Both the position numbers and the translations under genes were made by a program. A model generated the notes under the pieces. That model saw only the letters and a program-made list of their open reading frames with translations. It was not told where the DNA came from and searched no databases. A stretch of 64,000 bases of DNA from Maricaulis maris (GTDB lineage Bacteria > Pseudomonadota > Alphaproteobacteria > Caulobacterales > Maricaulaceae). Where the stretch lies: assembly GCF_036322705.1 (NCBI RefSeq), contig NZ_AP027270.1:3078399-3142398 (forward strand). The letters are read 5' to 3'. Shown piece after piece: positions 32,018 to 40,526 of this stretch; the stretch's first letter is position 1, and every line of letters starts with the position of its first letter.

Positions 32018-32234
32018 GTCGATCCGGCTTCCGGCGTGTTGGGAGGCCGCCATGACGGGGCCGTGTTGAGCCATGACAAGCGCTGCAGAACCGGCCGGCG
32101 TAAAGGCCCGCCATGGATCAAAGTGACGAGCGCGGAAGGTCGAGGGACGAAATCCGGCCTTTCGCAGGGTCTTGCATCGACCGGGCAAGGAGCGTACACC
32201 CGCGCGCCTCGCTTCCGCCGGGATGGAGACATGA

Positions 32235-32654
32235 ATGGCCCGCCGTCAGACCCAAGCCGCCAAAGGACCAAGCCAGCGTCAGCTGCGTGCCGGGGAACTC
32301 GTGCGTCATGCGCTCGTGAACATCCTCACGCGCGAAGAGCTGCGTGATCCGGACCTCGAGGGTCAGCTCATTTCAGTGACGGAAGTTCGGCCGAGCCCTG
32401 ACCTGCGCGTCGCGAAAGTCTATGTCGCCCCGCTCGGGCGCGGTGATTCCGCGAAGCTCGCAGCGGGCCTCAATCGCTGTGCGGGCTTCCTGCGCGGCCG
32501 GCTTGGTCGCGAGATCGAGATGAAGTTCACGCCCGAGCTTCATTTCCACCCGGACAATTCCTTCGATACCGCGAGCCATGTCGACACGCTTCTGAACCGG
32601 CCCGAGGTTCGCCGTGACCTTGATGCCGCCGACGCGGACGAGGCCGAGGACTAG
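32235..32654 (+). CDS. rbfA: 30S ribosome-binding factor A
   Basis: 139 residues with the KH-type RbfA fold: SQRQLRAGELVRHALVNIL at the N-terminus and ISVTEVRPSPDLRVAKVYVAPLG, then LRGRLGREIEMKFTPELHFHPDNSFD, which is the family signature. It binds immature 30S subunits near the 5' helix of 16S rRNA. Usually it follows infB directly; here ~1.5 kb with two opposite-strand genes intervenes. Its stop overlaps that of the convergent hydrolase gene by 4 bases. Confidence 0.93.
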   Translation: MARRQTQAAKGPSQRQLRAGELVRHALVNILTREELRDPDLEGQLISVTEVRPSPDLRVAKVYVAPLGRGDSAKLAAGLNRCAGFLRGRLGREIEMKFTPELHFHPDNSFDTASHVDTLLNRPEVRRDLDAADADEAED

Positions 32655-34033
32655 TTCCCGGCCGTTTCGGTTGTGATCTCCGGGAGCGGCGGCAGGTCCG
32701 TGCGCTCGAGTCTCCACAGGCGCGGGCTTTCGCCGAGCCCGGTCTCGCGGGCGGTGATCGCCGAAACGCGCCCCGCCTCATCCCGATCATAGGCAAAATC
32801 GGTATTGAAGAGTCGCCAGTTCAGGGCGTCAGGCCCGGTCGGCGTGAGATAGAAGACCCAGTCCCGCTCGGTCAGGACCAGTTCCAGGCCACCGTCTGTC
32901 GGACGGATCGCGACGGGCCCGAACGGGCTGCCTGAATACGCCCCGACGGCATCAAGATGTGCCTCTGTCAGCCGGTCCGTCCGCGGACGGACCGCCGCCG
33001 GGGGCACGGGCTGGTCCAGGGCGAGGGCATGCAGCACATCCCGCAATCCCCAGTTCGGATAGGACTCGATATTGGTGCCGTAGGCAAAGGCGATATCGCG
33101 GCCGGGCAGGACGGAGATGCCAGCGCTATAGCCGGGTACAGAGCCCTGGATCGTGTAGATCGTCTCGCCTGCGAGCTGGATGACCGACCAGGAACCGGTC
33201 AGGCTGCCATCCGGCTCGAACAGGTCGATCCGGCGTGTCCGCACGGCATCGGCCAGCCGCAGAAGATCGCGCGTCGTTGCCACCAGGCCGGACGCCCCGA
33301 GCGCCGGACTGTCCGGCATCGGTGCGCGCAGGTCGAGCGGCAGCGGGCCAGTGGCATAGCCGGTCGGAACAGCCGCGCCGGTGGCAGGCCCGGCGCGGAC
33401 CACGCGGCTATCCTGCATGCCGAGGGGGATCAGGAATTCCGTCGTCAGCAAGGTCTCGAACCGCGCATTGGTGGCGCGCTCGATCACGACCGCCAGCAGG
33501 GCGTAACCGATATTGGAATAGGCATAGTCATGGGGCCCGGCACCCGGCGCGGATTGCTCCCTGAGCCAGCGGACCAGCGTGTCGCTGCGGGCATCGGCCA
33601 GTGTGCCGGGCGGGATGTCCCGGCCCAGCCCCGCGGTATGGGTCAGCACATCGCCAAGCCGCACATCCCCGTAGCCTGTAAGTTCGGGAATATAGCGATT
33701 GACCGGATCGTCCAGCGACAGGCGGCGCTCGGCGACGAGGCGGCGAACCATCGCCGCCGTGAGGCTCTTGGTGATCGATCCGGCGGGGAAGGCGGCCTCG
33801 GCGCTCATCGGTGCGCCGCTGACCCAATCGCCATAGCCGAAGGTCAACCCGACGGGCTCGGCGTCGCCGTGGCGGATCATGATAACGCCGGAAAAATCAC
33901 GGCTCTCCACGAGCGGGGCGACCCAGGCCTCGATCGCGCGCTCGAGTGTGCTTGCCTCTGGCTGGGACTGTGCGCTGCCGGGCTGTACGCCCAGAACGAG
34001 CCCGATCAGGGCGGTCATGAAAATCCGGACCAT
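32651..34033 (-). CDS. Exported serine hydrolase of the beta-lactamase/penicillin-binding fold
   Basis: 460 residues from 34033, with a signal peptide ([22 protein letters not shown]). The class C beta-lactamase-like domain has the S-x-x-K motif in [13 protein letters not shown] and the Y-x-N motif in [13 protein letters not shown]; the third (K/H-T-G) motif is not obvious, with GSVPGYSAG in its place. Members act as esterases, D-amino peptidases or PBP-like proteins, so a true resistance role should not be assumed. The C-terminal ~100 residues form an extra lipocalin-like domain seen in this family. It interrupts rbfA-truB on the opposite strand. Confidence 0.82.
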   Translation of the reverse strand: MVRIFMTALIGLVLGVQPGSAQSQPEASTLERAIEAWVAPLVESRDFSGVIMIRHGDAEPVGLTFGYGDWVSGAPMSAEAAFPAGSITKSLTAAMVRRLVAERRLSLDDPVNRYIPELTGYGDVRLGDVLTHTAGLGRDIPPGTLADARSDTLVRWLREQSAPGAGPHDYAYSNIGYALLAVVIERATNARFETLLTTEFLIPLGMQDSRVVRAGPATGAAVPTGYATGPLPLDLRAPMPDSPALGASGLVATTRDLLRLADAVRTRRIDLFEPDGSLTGSWSVIQLAGETIYTIQGSVPGYSAGISVLPGRDIAFAYGTNIESYPNWGLRDVLHALALDQPVPPAAVRPRTDRLTEAHLDAVGAYSGSPFGPVAIRPTDGGLELVLTERDWVFYLTPTGPDALNWRLFNTDFAYDRDEAGRVSAITARETGLGESPRLWRLERTDLPPLPEITTETAGN

Positions 34034-34178
34034 CAAGCACCACTCCGCAACACGCTCCAGACCTATGGCGATCCGCCGTGACCAGCAAGATCGCGACGCT
34101 TGCGTCGGCGGCCCTGATCCGTTAGGCCCGCCGCTCCCGCGACCCGGGTCCGATCCCCGGCGCCAGAAGGAGCAAGAC

Positions 34179-35135
34179 ATGGGCAAACGCCGCAAGGGCG
34201 AGGACATCCACGGCTGGGTGATCCTCGACAAACCCCTCGATATCACCTCGACCCAGGCCGTGTCGGCGGTCCGCCGCCTGTTCAATGCGCGCAAGGCCGG
34301 TCATGCCGGGACGCTGGATCCGCTGGCCTCCGGCATCCTGCCGATCGCGCTGGGCGAGGCGACCAAGACCATGCCCTTCGCGGTCGAAGGCTCGAAAACC
34401 TACCGCTTCACCGTCAAATGGGGTGAACGCACCGATACGCTCGATCGTGAGGGTGCGGTCATCGCCACCAGCGATGTCCGGCCGACCCGGGCCGCCATCG
34501 AGGCGGTGCTGCCGGATTTCACCGGCGATATCCAGCAGGTGCCGCCCGCCTATTCGGCGATCAAGGTCGATGGCGAGCGCGCCTATGACCTGGCCCGCAG
34601 CGGCGAGGATGTGCAGCTCGAGGCCCGCACCATCCATGTCGAGGCGCTGCACCTTCTCGATTGTCCGACCGAGGACATGGCGGTCCTCGAAATGCATTGT
34701 GGCAAAGGCGCCTACGTGCGCTCCCTGGCGCGCGATATTGCCTTTGCGCTCGGCACGGAAGGTCATGTGGCGGCGCTGCGCCGGATCCGCGTCGGCGGAT
34801 TCGTCGAGGCCGAATCCACAAGGCTGGACGTTTTGGAAGAAATGGCCCATAAGGGCGCCGCTTCGGAAGCTCTGCTCCCGGTTCAGACCGCGCTGGACGA
34901 CATCCCGGCGCTGGCCGTGACCGAAGAGGAATCCTTCCAGTTGAAGCTAGGACGTCCGATCGTCCTGCTCCCGCGTCAAGCGCAAGAGCTGAAGGCACAG
35001 CGCCGACCCCGTGAAATCGCGGGCAAGGACTGCACCTTTACCGCTTTGGCCCTTTGCGACGGTGTGGCAGTGGCGCTCGGGGACGCGCGGGCCGGAAAGT
35101 TCCAGCCCTCGCGTGTTTTCAACCTCGCCTCCTGA
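34179..35135 (+). CDS. truB: tRNA pseudouridine-55 synthase TruB
   Basis: 318 residues from the ATG at 34179, with AAGGAG 6 bases upstream. The catalytic Asp lies in the [16 protein letters not shown] motif, preceded by [12 protein letters not shown]. The [26 protein letters not shown] segment and a C-terminal PUA-like part complete it. It makes pseudouridine at position 55 in the T-loop of nearly all tRNAs. It is followed 37 bases later by rpsO, as in most bacteria. Confidence 0.96.
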   Translation: MGKRRKGEDIHGWVILDKPLDITSTQAVSAVRRLFNARKAGHAGTLDPLASGILPIALGEATKTMPFAVEGSKTYRFTVKWGERTDTLDREGAVIATSDVRPTRAAIEAVLPDFTGDIQQVPPAYSAIKVDGERAYDLARSGEDVQLEARTIHVEALHLLDCPTEDMAVLEMHCGKGAYVRSLARDIAFALGTEGHVAALRRIRVGGFVEAESTRLDVLEEMAHKGAASEALLPVQTALDDIPALAVTEEESFQLKLGRPIVLLPRQAQELKAQRRPREIAGKDCTFTALALCDGVAVALGDARAGKFQPSRVFNLAS

Positions 35136-35172
35136 GATCAGGGGGTCGACATAACGAGTTTAGGAGAACCCG

Positions 35173-35442
35173 ATGTCGATTACGCAAGAGCGCAAATCCG
35201 CGCTGATCGCTGAACATGCCCGTGGCAAAGCCGACACGGGATCGCCGGAAGTGCAAGTGGCCATCCTCACAACGCGGATTGCCAATCTTACCGAGCACTT
35301 CAAGACCCATAAGAAGGACAACCACTCGCGTCGCGGCCTTCTTAAGATGGTCTCCCAGCGCCGCCGGCTTCTCGACTACGTCAAGAACAAGGACGAAGCC
35401 CGTTACAAGGCTATCATCGAGAAACTGGGTCTGCGCCGCTGA
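35173..35442 (+). CDS. rpsO: 30S ribosomal protein uS15
   Basis: 89 residues, exactly the standard length, with the S15 signature [21 protein letters not shown] and [19 protein letters not shown]. It binds the central domain of 16S rRNA and nucleates its assembly. TAGGAGAA precedes the ATG. It lies between truB and pnp, the usual order; no terminator was seen before pnp, 29 bases on. Confidence 0.98.
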   Translation: MSITQERKSALIAEHARGKADTGSPEVQVAILTTRIANLTEHFKTHKKDNHSRRGLLKMVSQRRRLLDYVKNKDEARYKAIIEKLGLRR

Positions 35443-35471
35443 TCCGCGACGCCATCCGTACGAAAGACGAT

Positions 35472-37604
35472 ATGTTCGATATCCAGAAAGAAACGATTGA
35501 GTGGGCGGGTCGCCCACTCACCATCGAAACCGGTCGGGTCGCCCGACAAGCAGACGGCGCCGTCATGGTGTCCTATGGCGAGACCACTGTTCTCGCCACA
35601 GCCGTCGGCGTCAAACAGGCCAAGCCGGGAGTCGATTTCTTCCCGCTGACGGTCAATTATCAGGAAAAATACTTCGCGGCGGGCAAGATCCCCGGCGGCT
35701 TCTTCAAACGTGAAGGCCGTCCGACGGACAAGGAGACGCTGACCTCGCGTCTCATCGACCGTCCGATCCGTCCGCTGTTCGTCAAGGGCTTCAAGAACGA
35801 AGTCCAGGTGATGCTGACGGTCCTGTCGCACGATCTCGAGAACGATCCCGACATTGTCGGCATGATCGGCGCCTCGGCCGCCCTGGTCCTCTCCGGTCTG
35901 CCCTTCATGGGCCCGATCGGCGCGGCTCGCGTCGGTTACAAGGACGGCGAGTACATCATCAACCCGCCTTGCGACGAGATGGATGACAGCGAGCTTGATC
36001 TCGTCGTCGCCGGCACGCAGGACGCGGTGATGATGGTGGAATCGGAAGCCAAAGAGCTCTCCGAGGACGTCATGCTCGGTGCCGTCATGGCAGGCCACGC
36101 AGCTTTCCAGCCGGTGATCGACATGATCATCAAGCTGGCCGAGCGTGCGGCCAAGGAACCCTGGGACTACGCCCCGGCTGACCATTCGGCCGAGGAAGCC
36201 AAGGTTCGTGACCTGATCGGCGACGATCTGGCCAAGGCCTACACCATCGTCGACAAGACCGAGCGCTACAAGGCGGTTGGTGCGGCGAAGGACAAGGCGC
36301 TCGAAGCCCTGCTCCAGACCGAAGACCGTCCGGACGGCATCGACATGACGACCCTCAAGGACGTCATGAAAGCGGTCGAGAGTTCCATCGTTCGCGGTGG
36401 CATCATCAAGACCGGCAAGCGTATCGATGGCCGCGCCCTCGATCAGGTTCGCTCGATCGTGTCCGAAGCCGGCATCCTGCCGCGGACGCACGGTTCGGCC
36501 CTGTTCACGCGTGGCGAAACCCAGGCCCTGGTCGTTGCGACCCTGGGTACAGGCGAAGATGAGCAGTTCATCGATGCCCTGACGGGGACCTACAAAGAAC
36601 GCTTCATGCTGCACTACAATTTCCCGCCCTATTCGGTCGGTGAGACATCTTTCCGTCTCGCTCCGGGTCGCCGGGAAATCGGTCACGGCAAGCTGGCCTG
36701 GCGCGCGGTGAAAGCCGTCCTGCCGACCAAGGAAGACTTCCCGTACACGATCCGCCTGGTCTCCGAGATCACCGAGTCGAATGGCTCGTCCTCGATGGCC
36801 ACGGTCTGCGGTGCCTCGCTGTCCATGATGGACGCCGGCGTGCCGATCACCCGTCCGGTTTCTGGCATTGCCATGGGCCTGATCAAGGATCCGGAAGGCG
36901 TTGCCGTTCTCTCCGATATCCTGGGTGATGAGGATCATCTCGGCGATATGGACTTCAAGGTGGCTGGTACCACCGAAGGCGTCACCTCGCTGCAGATGGA
37001 CATCAAGATCGCCGGTATCACCGAGGACATCATGAAGACAGCCCTGGCCCAGGCCAATGGCGGTCGTCTGCATATCCTCGAGGAGATGGGCAAGGCGCTG
37101 GGCGAAGCCCGCACCGAGCTCGGCGAGTTTGCGCCGCGCATCGAGACCATCACCATTCCGACCGACAAGATCCGCGACGTGATCGGCTCGGGCGGCAAGG
37201 TGATCCGCGAGATCGTGGAAACCACCGGTGCCAAGGTCGACGTCAATGATGATGGCGTGATCAAGGTTTCGTCTTCGGACGGCGCCTCGATCAAGGCGGC
37301 GCTCGACTGGATCCACGGCCTGACGGCTGAGCCGGAAGAAGGCAAGGTCTACAAGGGCAAGGTCGTCAAGGTCATGGACTTCGGCGCCTTCGTGAACTTC
37401 TTCGGTCCCAAGGACGGTCTCGTCCACGTGTCCCAGCTCAAGGCTGAGCGCGTGAACCATCCGTCCGACGTGGTCAAGGAAGGCCAGGAAGTCTACGTCA
37501 AGCTTCTCGGCTTCGATGATCGCGGCAAGGTTCGCCTGTCGATGAAAGTCATCGACCAGGAAACCGGCGAAGAGATCAAGAAGGAAGAGGAAGACGCTGA
37601 ATAA
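35472..37604 (+). CDS. pnp: Polyribonucleotide nucleotidyltransferase (PNPase)
   Basis: 710 residues, normal PNPase length. Two RNase PH-like domains separated by an all-helical domain, then a KH domain ([20 protein letters not shown]) and an S1 domain ([28 protein letters not shown]). It degrades RNA 3' to 5' by phosphorolysis and is part of the degradosome in many bacteria. A strong terminator 33 bases after the stop ends the operon. Confidence 0.97.
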   Translation: MFDIQKETIEWAGRPLTIETGRVARQADGAVMVSYGETTVLATAVGVKQAKPGVDFFPLTVNYQEKYFAAGKIPGGFFKREGRPTDKETLTSRLIDRPIRPLFVKGFKNEVQVMLTVLSHDLENDPDIVGMIGASAALVLSGLPFMGPIGAARVGYKDGEYIINPPCDEMDDSELDLVVAGTQDAVMMVESEAKELSEDVMLGAVMAGHAAFQPVIDMIIKLAERAAKEPWDYAPADHSAEEAKVRDLIGDDLAKAYTIVDKTERYKAVGAAKDKALEALLQTEDRPDGIDMTTLKDVMKAVESSIVRGGIIKTGKRIDGRALDQVRSIVSEAGILPRTHGSALFTRGETQALVVATLGTGEDEQFIDALTGTYKERFMLHYNFPPYSVGETSFRLAPGRREIGHGKLAWRAVKAVLPTKEDFPYTIRLVSEITESNGSSSMATVCGASLSMMDAGVPITRPVSGIAMGLIKDPEGVAVLSDILGDEDHLGDMDFKVAGTTEGVTSLQMDIKIAGITEDIMKTALAQANGGRLHILEEMGKALGEARTELGEFAPRIETITIPTDKIRDVIGSGGKVIREIVETTGAKVDVNDDGVIKVSSSDGASIKAALDWIHGLTAEPEEGKVYKGKVVKVMDFGAFVNFFGPKDGLVHVSQLKAERVNHPSDVVKEGQEVYVKLLGFDDRGKVRLSMKVIDQETGEEIKKEEEDAE

Positions 37605-37636
37605 GCGACTTTCTGTCCATCGGACTGATCAGAAGA

Positions 37637-37665
37637 CCCCGCCGGCGCAAGCTGGCGGGGTTTTT
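37637..37665 (+). terminator. Intrinsic terminator after pnp
   Basis: A 10-bp stem (CCCCGCCGGC with GCTGGCGGGG, one wobble) and a GCAA loop, followed by five Ts. It closes the nusA-to-pnp region. Confidence 0.85.
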
Positions 37666-37740
37666 CTTTGGCCGGCCTGTACGCTTGCCCCGGGGCAGCG
37701 GCTAGGCTCGAAGGCGATCGCCCGGTGCTGGAGACGCGAC

Positions 37741-38211
37741 ATGAACTGGACGCTTTTCGATTTTGTATTTGCCGGCGGCATGCTGGCCTGCTTGCTGCTC
37801 GGCAGCGTCCTGGTCCTGAAGACCCAGCGGCACTGGGCTGCGCGCCTGGCCGGCGGGCTGGCGCTCGTGGCGTTTTTCATGCTGGTCTGGAGCGCCGGGG
37901 CGGTCGGTATCATTGGCCGGTCCGACAATGACGCCAACCTGGCCTATCTCGCCTTGCCACTGCTGGCTTTGGCCGGAGCGATCATCACCCGCCTCCGTCC
38001 GGCCGGGCTCGCGGTCACCTTTGCGCTTATCGCGGCGTCTCAGGCCCTGATCGGATTTGTCGCCTTCATCGCCGGTCTTGGCTCGGACGGGCCGGCCTGG
38101 CCCATGGACATTATCGTCGCGACCCTCATCTTCACGGCACTCTTTGCGACGTCTGCGGCCCTGTTCCGGCTCGCCGCGCGGGCTCAGGCCGCTTCGAGCC
38201 TTGCGCGATAA
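37741..38211 (+). CDS. Small four-helix membrane protein of unknown function
   Basis: 156 residues with about four membrane segments (roughly 10-28, 38-58, 68-85 and 95-115, then 125-145) and almost no soluble part. I do not recognise a family. The start at 37741 follows pnp's terminator by 75 bases. Its last 28 bases overlap the end of the convergent LytTR gene, which limits how either end can change. Confidence 0.6.
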   Translation: MNWTLFDFVFAGGMLACLLLGSVLVLKTQRHWAARLAGGLALVAFFMLVWSAGAVGIIGRSDNDANLAYLALPLLALAGAIITRLRPAGLAVTFALIAASQALIGFVAFIAGLGSDGPAWPMDIIVATLIFTALFATSAALFRLAARAQAASSLAR

Positions 38212-39044
38212 CGGCGGCTGCCCGGAATTTGCGAGCCGGTGTCCAGGGTGATGGCCACATCGCCCTCGCCGGTGGGAATGATTTCCCGGATCGCGTCGCG
38301 ATTGACCAGCCAGGAACGATGCACGCGAACGGCGTCGATGCCCGCTTCGCCCAATTGCCTTTCCAGCTCGGTCAGGGTCGAGCGGGCGAGATGTTCGCCG
38401 CCGGCGAGGCGTATCTCGACATAATTACCGGCCGCCTGGGCAGCGCGGAACTCGTCGGCGGCAATGCGCAGGGTCCGGCCGCCGCATTTCAGGGTGAGCC
38501 GGTGGGTCTGACGCGCCTCGGCGCGCGCAACCTCGGCTTCCAGCCGCCGCATCTGCAGGGCCAAGGAGACGGCGAAGATAATCTGGTAGCCGATATAGGT
38601 GCCCAGGTCCTTGCGCGCCTCGTAGACGATCTCCCGCAGGGGAGCGTCATGGAAGAAGTCATAGCTTTGCCCATAGGCAAAGGCCCAGACGCCCTCGCGG
38701 ATCAGCACCATGCCCGTCACATGCAGGGCCGTGAAGGCAAGGAAGCCGAGCAGGTGGACGGGCAGGGATGTACGCCAGCGCCCCGGTTCGAGGGGCGCGC
38801 GCAGGCCGAGCATCAGTACCGCCGGAACAATAAGGGCCGCCACCAGCCGGCTCGAGCCCTCGGTAACCCACGCGAAGAAGGGCGGGCCCATCCGGCCATC
38901 GCGGGCAAACTCGGTATCGATCGACATCGCGGCCACGAACCAGGACAGGATCAATGTCGCCCAGATGAACTGGCAGGCCAGCCAGAAGGCGCGCCGTTCG
39001 GCGGCTTCGGCCCGGCCGCGGTCGGAGGTCGGTGTTGTGATCAT
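38184..39044 (-). CDS. Membrane-bound LytTR-type transcription regulator
   Basis: 286 residues. The N-terminal half has four membrane helices (about 20-42, 60-80, 95-115, 140-165); the C-terminal ~100 residues are a LytTR DNA-binding domain (from RLTLKCGGRTLRIAADEFRAAQAAGNYVEI to VHRSWLVNRDAI). Membrane-anchored LytTR proteins without a receiver are common in Caulobacterales-like bacteria and probably respond to a membrane signal. I chose the ATG at 39044; an earlier ATG at 39071 is possible. It is divergent from the acyltransferase gene, a likely target, with 178 bases between. Confidence 0.82.
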   Translation of the reverse strand: MITTPTSDRGRAEAAERRAFWLACQFIWATLILSWFVAAMSIDTEFARDGRMGPPFFAWVTEGSSRLVAALIVPAVLMLGLRAPLEPGRWRTSLPVHLLGFLAFTALHVTGMVLIREGVWAFAYGQSYDFFHDAPLREIVYEARKDLGTYIGYQIIFAVSLALQMRRLEAEVARAEARQTHRLTLKCGGRTLRIAADEFRAAQAAGNYVEIRLAGGEHLARSTLTELERQLGEAGIDAVRVHRSWLVNRDAIREIIPTGEGDVAITLDTGSQIPGSRRYRARLEAA

Positions 39045-39222
39045 TCGGACATGCTCGCCCACGCCTCGCACGGGAGCAAGCGCGGGTTCAGCCGCTTGTC
39101 CCTGCTGTCCGCCGCCCGTCCCCGGGCTGCAGCGACTGGCCCCGTCGGCCTGCCGCCGGTCCCCGCTCGCTGGCGATCATCGATCCGCTCGGCGATGACG
39201 GCCGCAGACACGGAGTGACCCC

Positions 39223-40467
39223 ATGATTTCGACACATCCCGCCCCTGCATCCACGTCGCCAGTCGGTCGCCACTACGGGCTCGACTGGTTGCGGATCGGG
39301 GTTTTCATCCTGCTGATCCTTTATCACACCGGGATGTTCTTCAATACCGAGGGCTGGCACGCCAAAAGCCTCAATGCCAATGACGCGATGGAGCCCTTCA
39401 TGTGGCTCTCAAGCCCCTGGCGCCTGCCCCTGCTCTTCCTGATCTCCGGCGTCGCGATGCGCCTTTTGTCCGACAAGCTGGGTAGCGGCCGGTTTGCGCT
39501 GGATCGGACCTGGCGCCTGTTTCCGGTGATCCTGTTCGGCATGTATGTGATCGTGCCGCCGCAATCCTATTCCGAACTGCGGATTGCCGGCCTCATCGAG
39601 CCCGGCTGGTGGGCGTTTTACCGCCAGTATGCCGGTGAGTGGGCCGGGCCGTGGGCAGAGCTGCATACGCCGACCTGGAACCATCTCTGGTATGTCGTCT
39701 ATCTGTTTGTCTATTCCCTGCTCCTGGCACCACTGATGCCGGTGCTGCGCGGGCTGGCGGATAGCCCGTTCATGCAGGCCGCTGGTCGGATCAGCGCGGC
39801 CGGCTGGCTGGGGACGACCGGATTGATTGTCCTGCCGCTCCTGCCCTTCCTCGTGGTTCGCTTCACGCTCTTTGCACACTTCCCGACCAGTCATGACCTG
39901 ATCGAGGACTGGGCCAATCATGCCAACTCGCTGTCCATGGTGCTGATCGGCTATTTTCTCGCCCGCAATGACGGGCTGTGGCGCGGCGTTGACCGGGCCT
40001 TGCCATGGGCTGCCGGGCTGACGGCACTTCTGATCGCCTATCTGTTCTGGGCCTATACCCATCTGGAGATCGCCTTCGCCAGCCCGGTCCTGACCTGGGC
40101 GGCCCGCATGGCCCGTATCCTGTTCATGTGGACCATCATCCTGACCCTGCTGGGCGCCGCCCGCCGCTGGCTGGATCGTGACGGACCCGTACGGCGTTAC
40201 CTGACCGCCGCGGTCTTCCCCTGGTACATCCTGCACCAGACCCTGATCGTGATGACCGGATTTGCCATCCGCGAGGCGGGTTTCGGGGTCTGGACAGAAT
40301 TCGCCATCGTGGTCGCGGTGACGGCTGCCGGCTGCGTCCTCGGATTTGAGGTTTTCAGGCGGATCCCGGTCCTGCGACTGGTGATGGGGATGAAAGCGCT
40401 CGCGCCGGTGGTCGGTGCCTCGCCTGTGTCGGGAGCGGGAAGGTCTGACACATTACAAAAAGTTTAG
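39223..40467 (+). CDS. Membrane acyltransferase (acyltransferase family 3)
   Basis: 414 residues, about 10 membrane helices. The start GRHYGLDWLRIGVFILLILYHTGMFF holds the family's conserved DWLR and helix-1 His; the second motif is LFLISGVAMRLL with an Arg nearby. The family transfers acyl groups to sugars or glycans across the inner membrane (for example OpgC-like succinyl transfer to glucans). Donor and acceptor are unknown. It is divergently arranged with the LytTR regulator, which suggests control by it. Confidence 0.8.
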   Translation: MISTHPAPASTSPVGRHYGLDWLRIGVFILLILYHTGMFFNTEGWHAKSLNANDAMEPFMWLSSPWRLPLLFLISGVAMRLLSDKLGSGRFALDRTWRLFPVILFGMYVIVPPQSYSELRIAGLIEPGWWAFYRQYAGEWAGPWAELHTPTWNHLWYVVYLFVYSLLLAPLMPVLRGLADSPFMQAAGRISAAGWLGTTGLIVLPLLPFLVVRFTLFAHFPTSHDLIEDWANHANSLSMVLIGYFLARNDGLWRGVDRALPWAAGLTALLIAYLFWAYTHLEIAFASPVLTWAARMARILFMWTIILTLLGAARRWLDRDGPVRRYLTAAVFPWYILHQTLIVMTGFAIREAGFGVWTEFAIVVAVTAAGCVLGFEVFRRIPVLRLVMGMKALAPVVGASPVSGAGRSDTLQKV

Positions 40468-40526
40468 GCGAAACAGGGCCGGAGCCGCCTATCTTCTCCG
40501 CCAGTGACATTATGTGGGAGCACAGC

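Noticed and set aside
32651..34033. Beta-lactamase resistance gene
   Set aside because: Only the general serine-hydrolase fold is supported; the third active-site motif is unclear and an extra C-terminal domain is typical of esterase/peptidase relatives.
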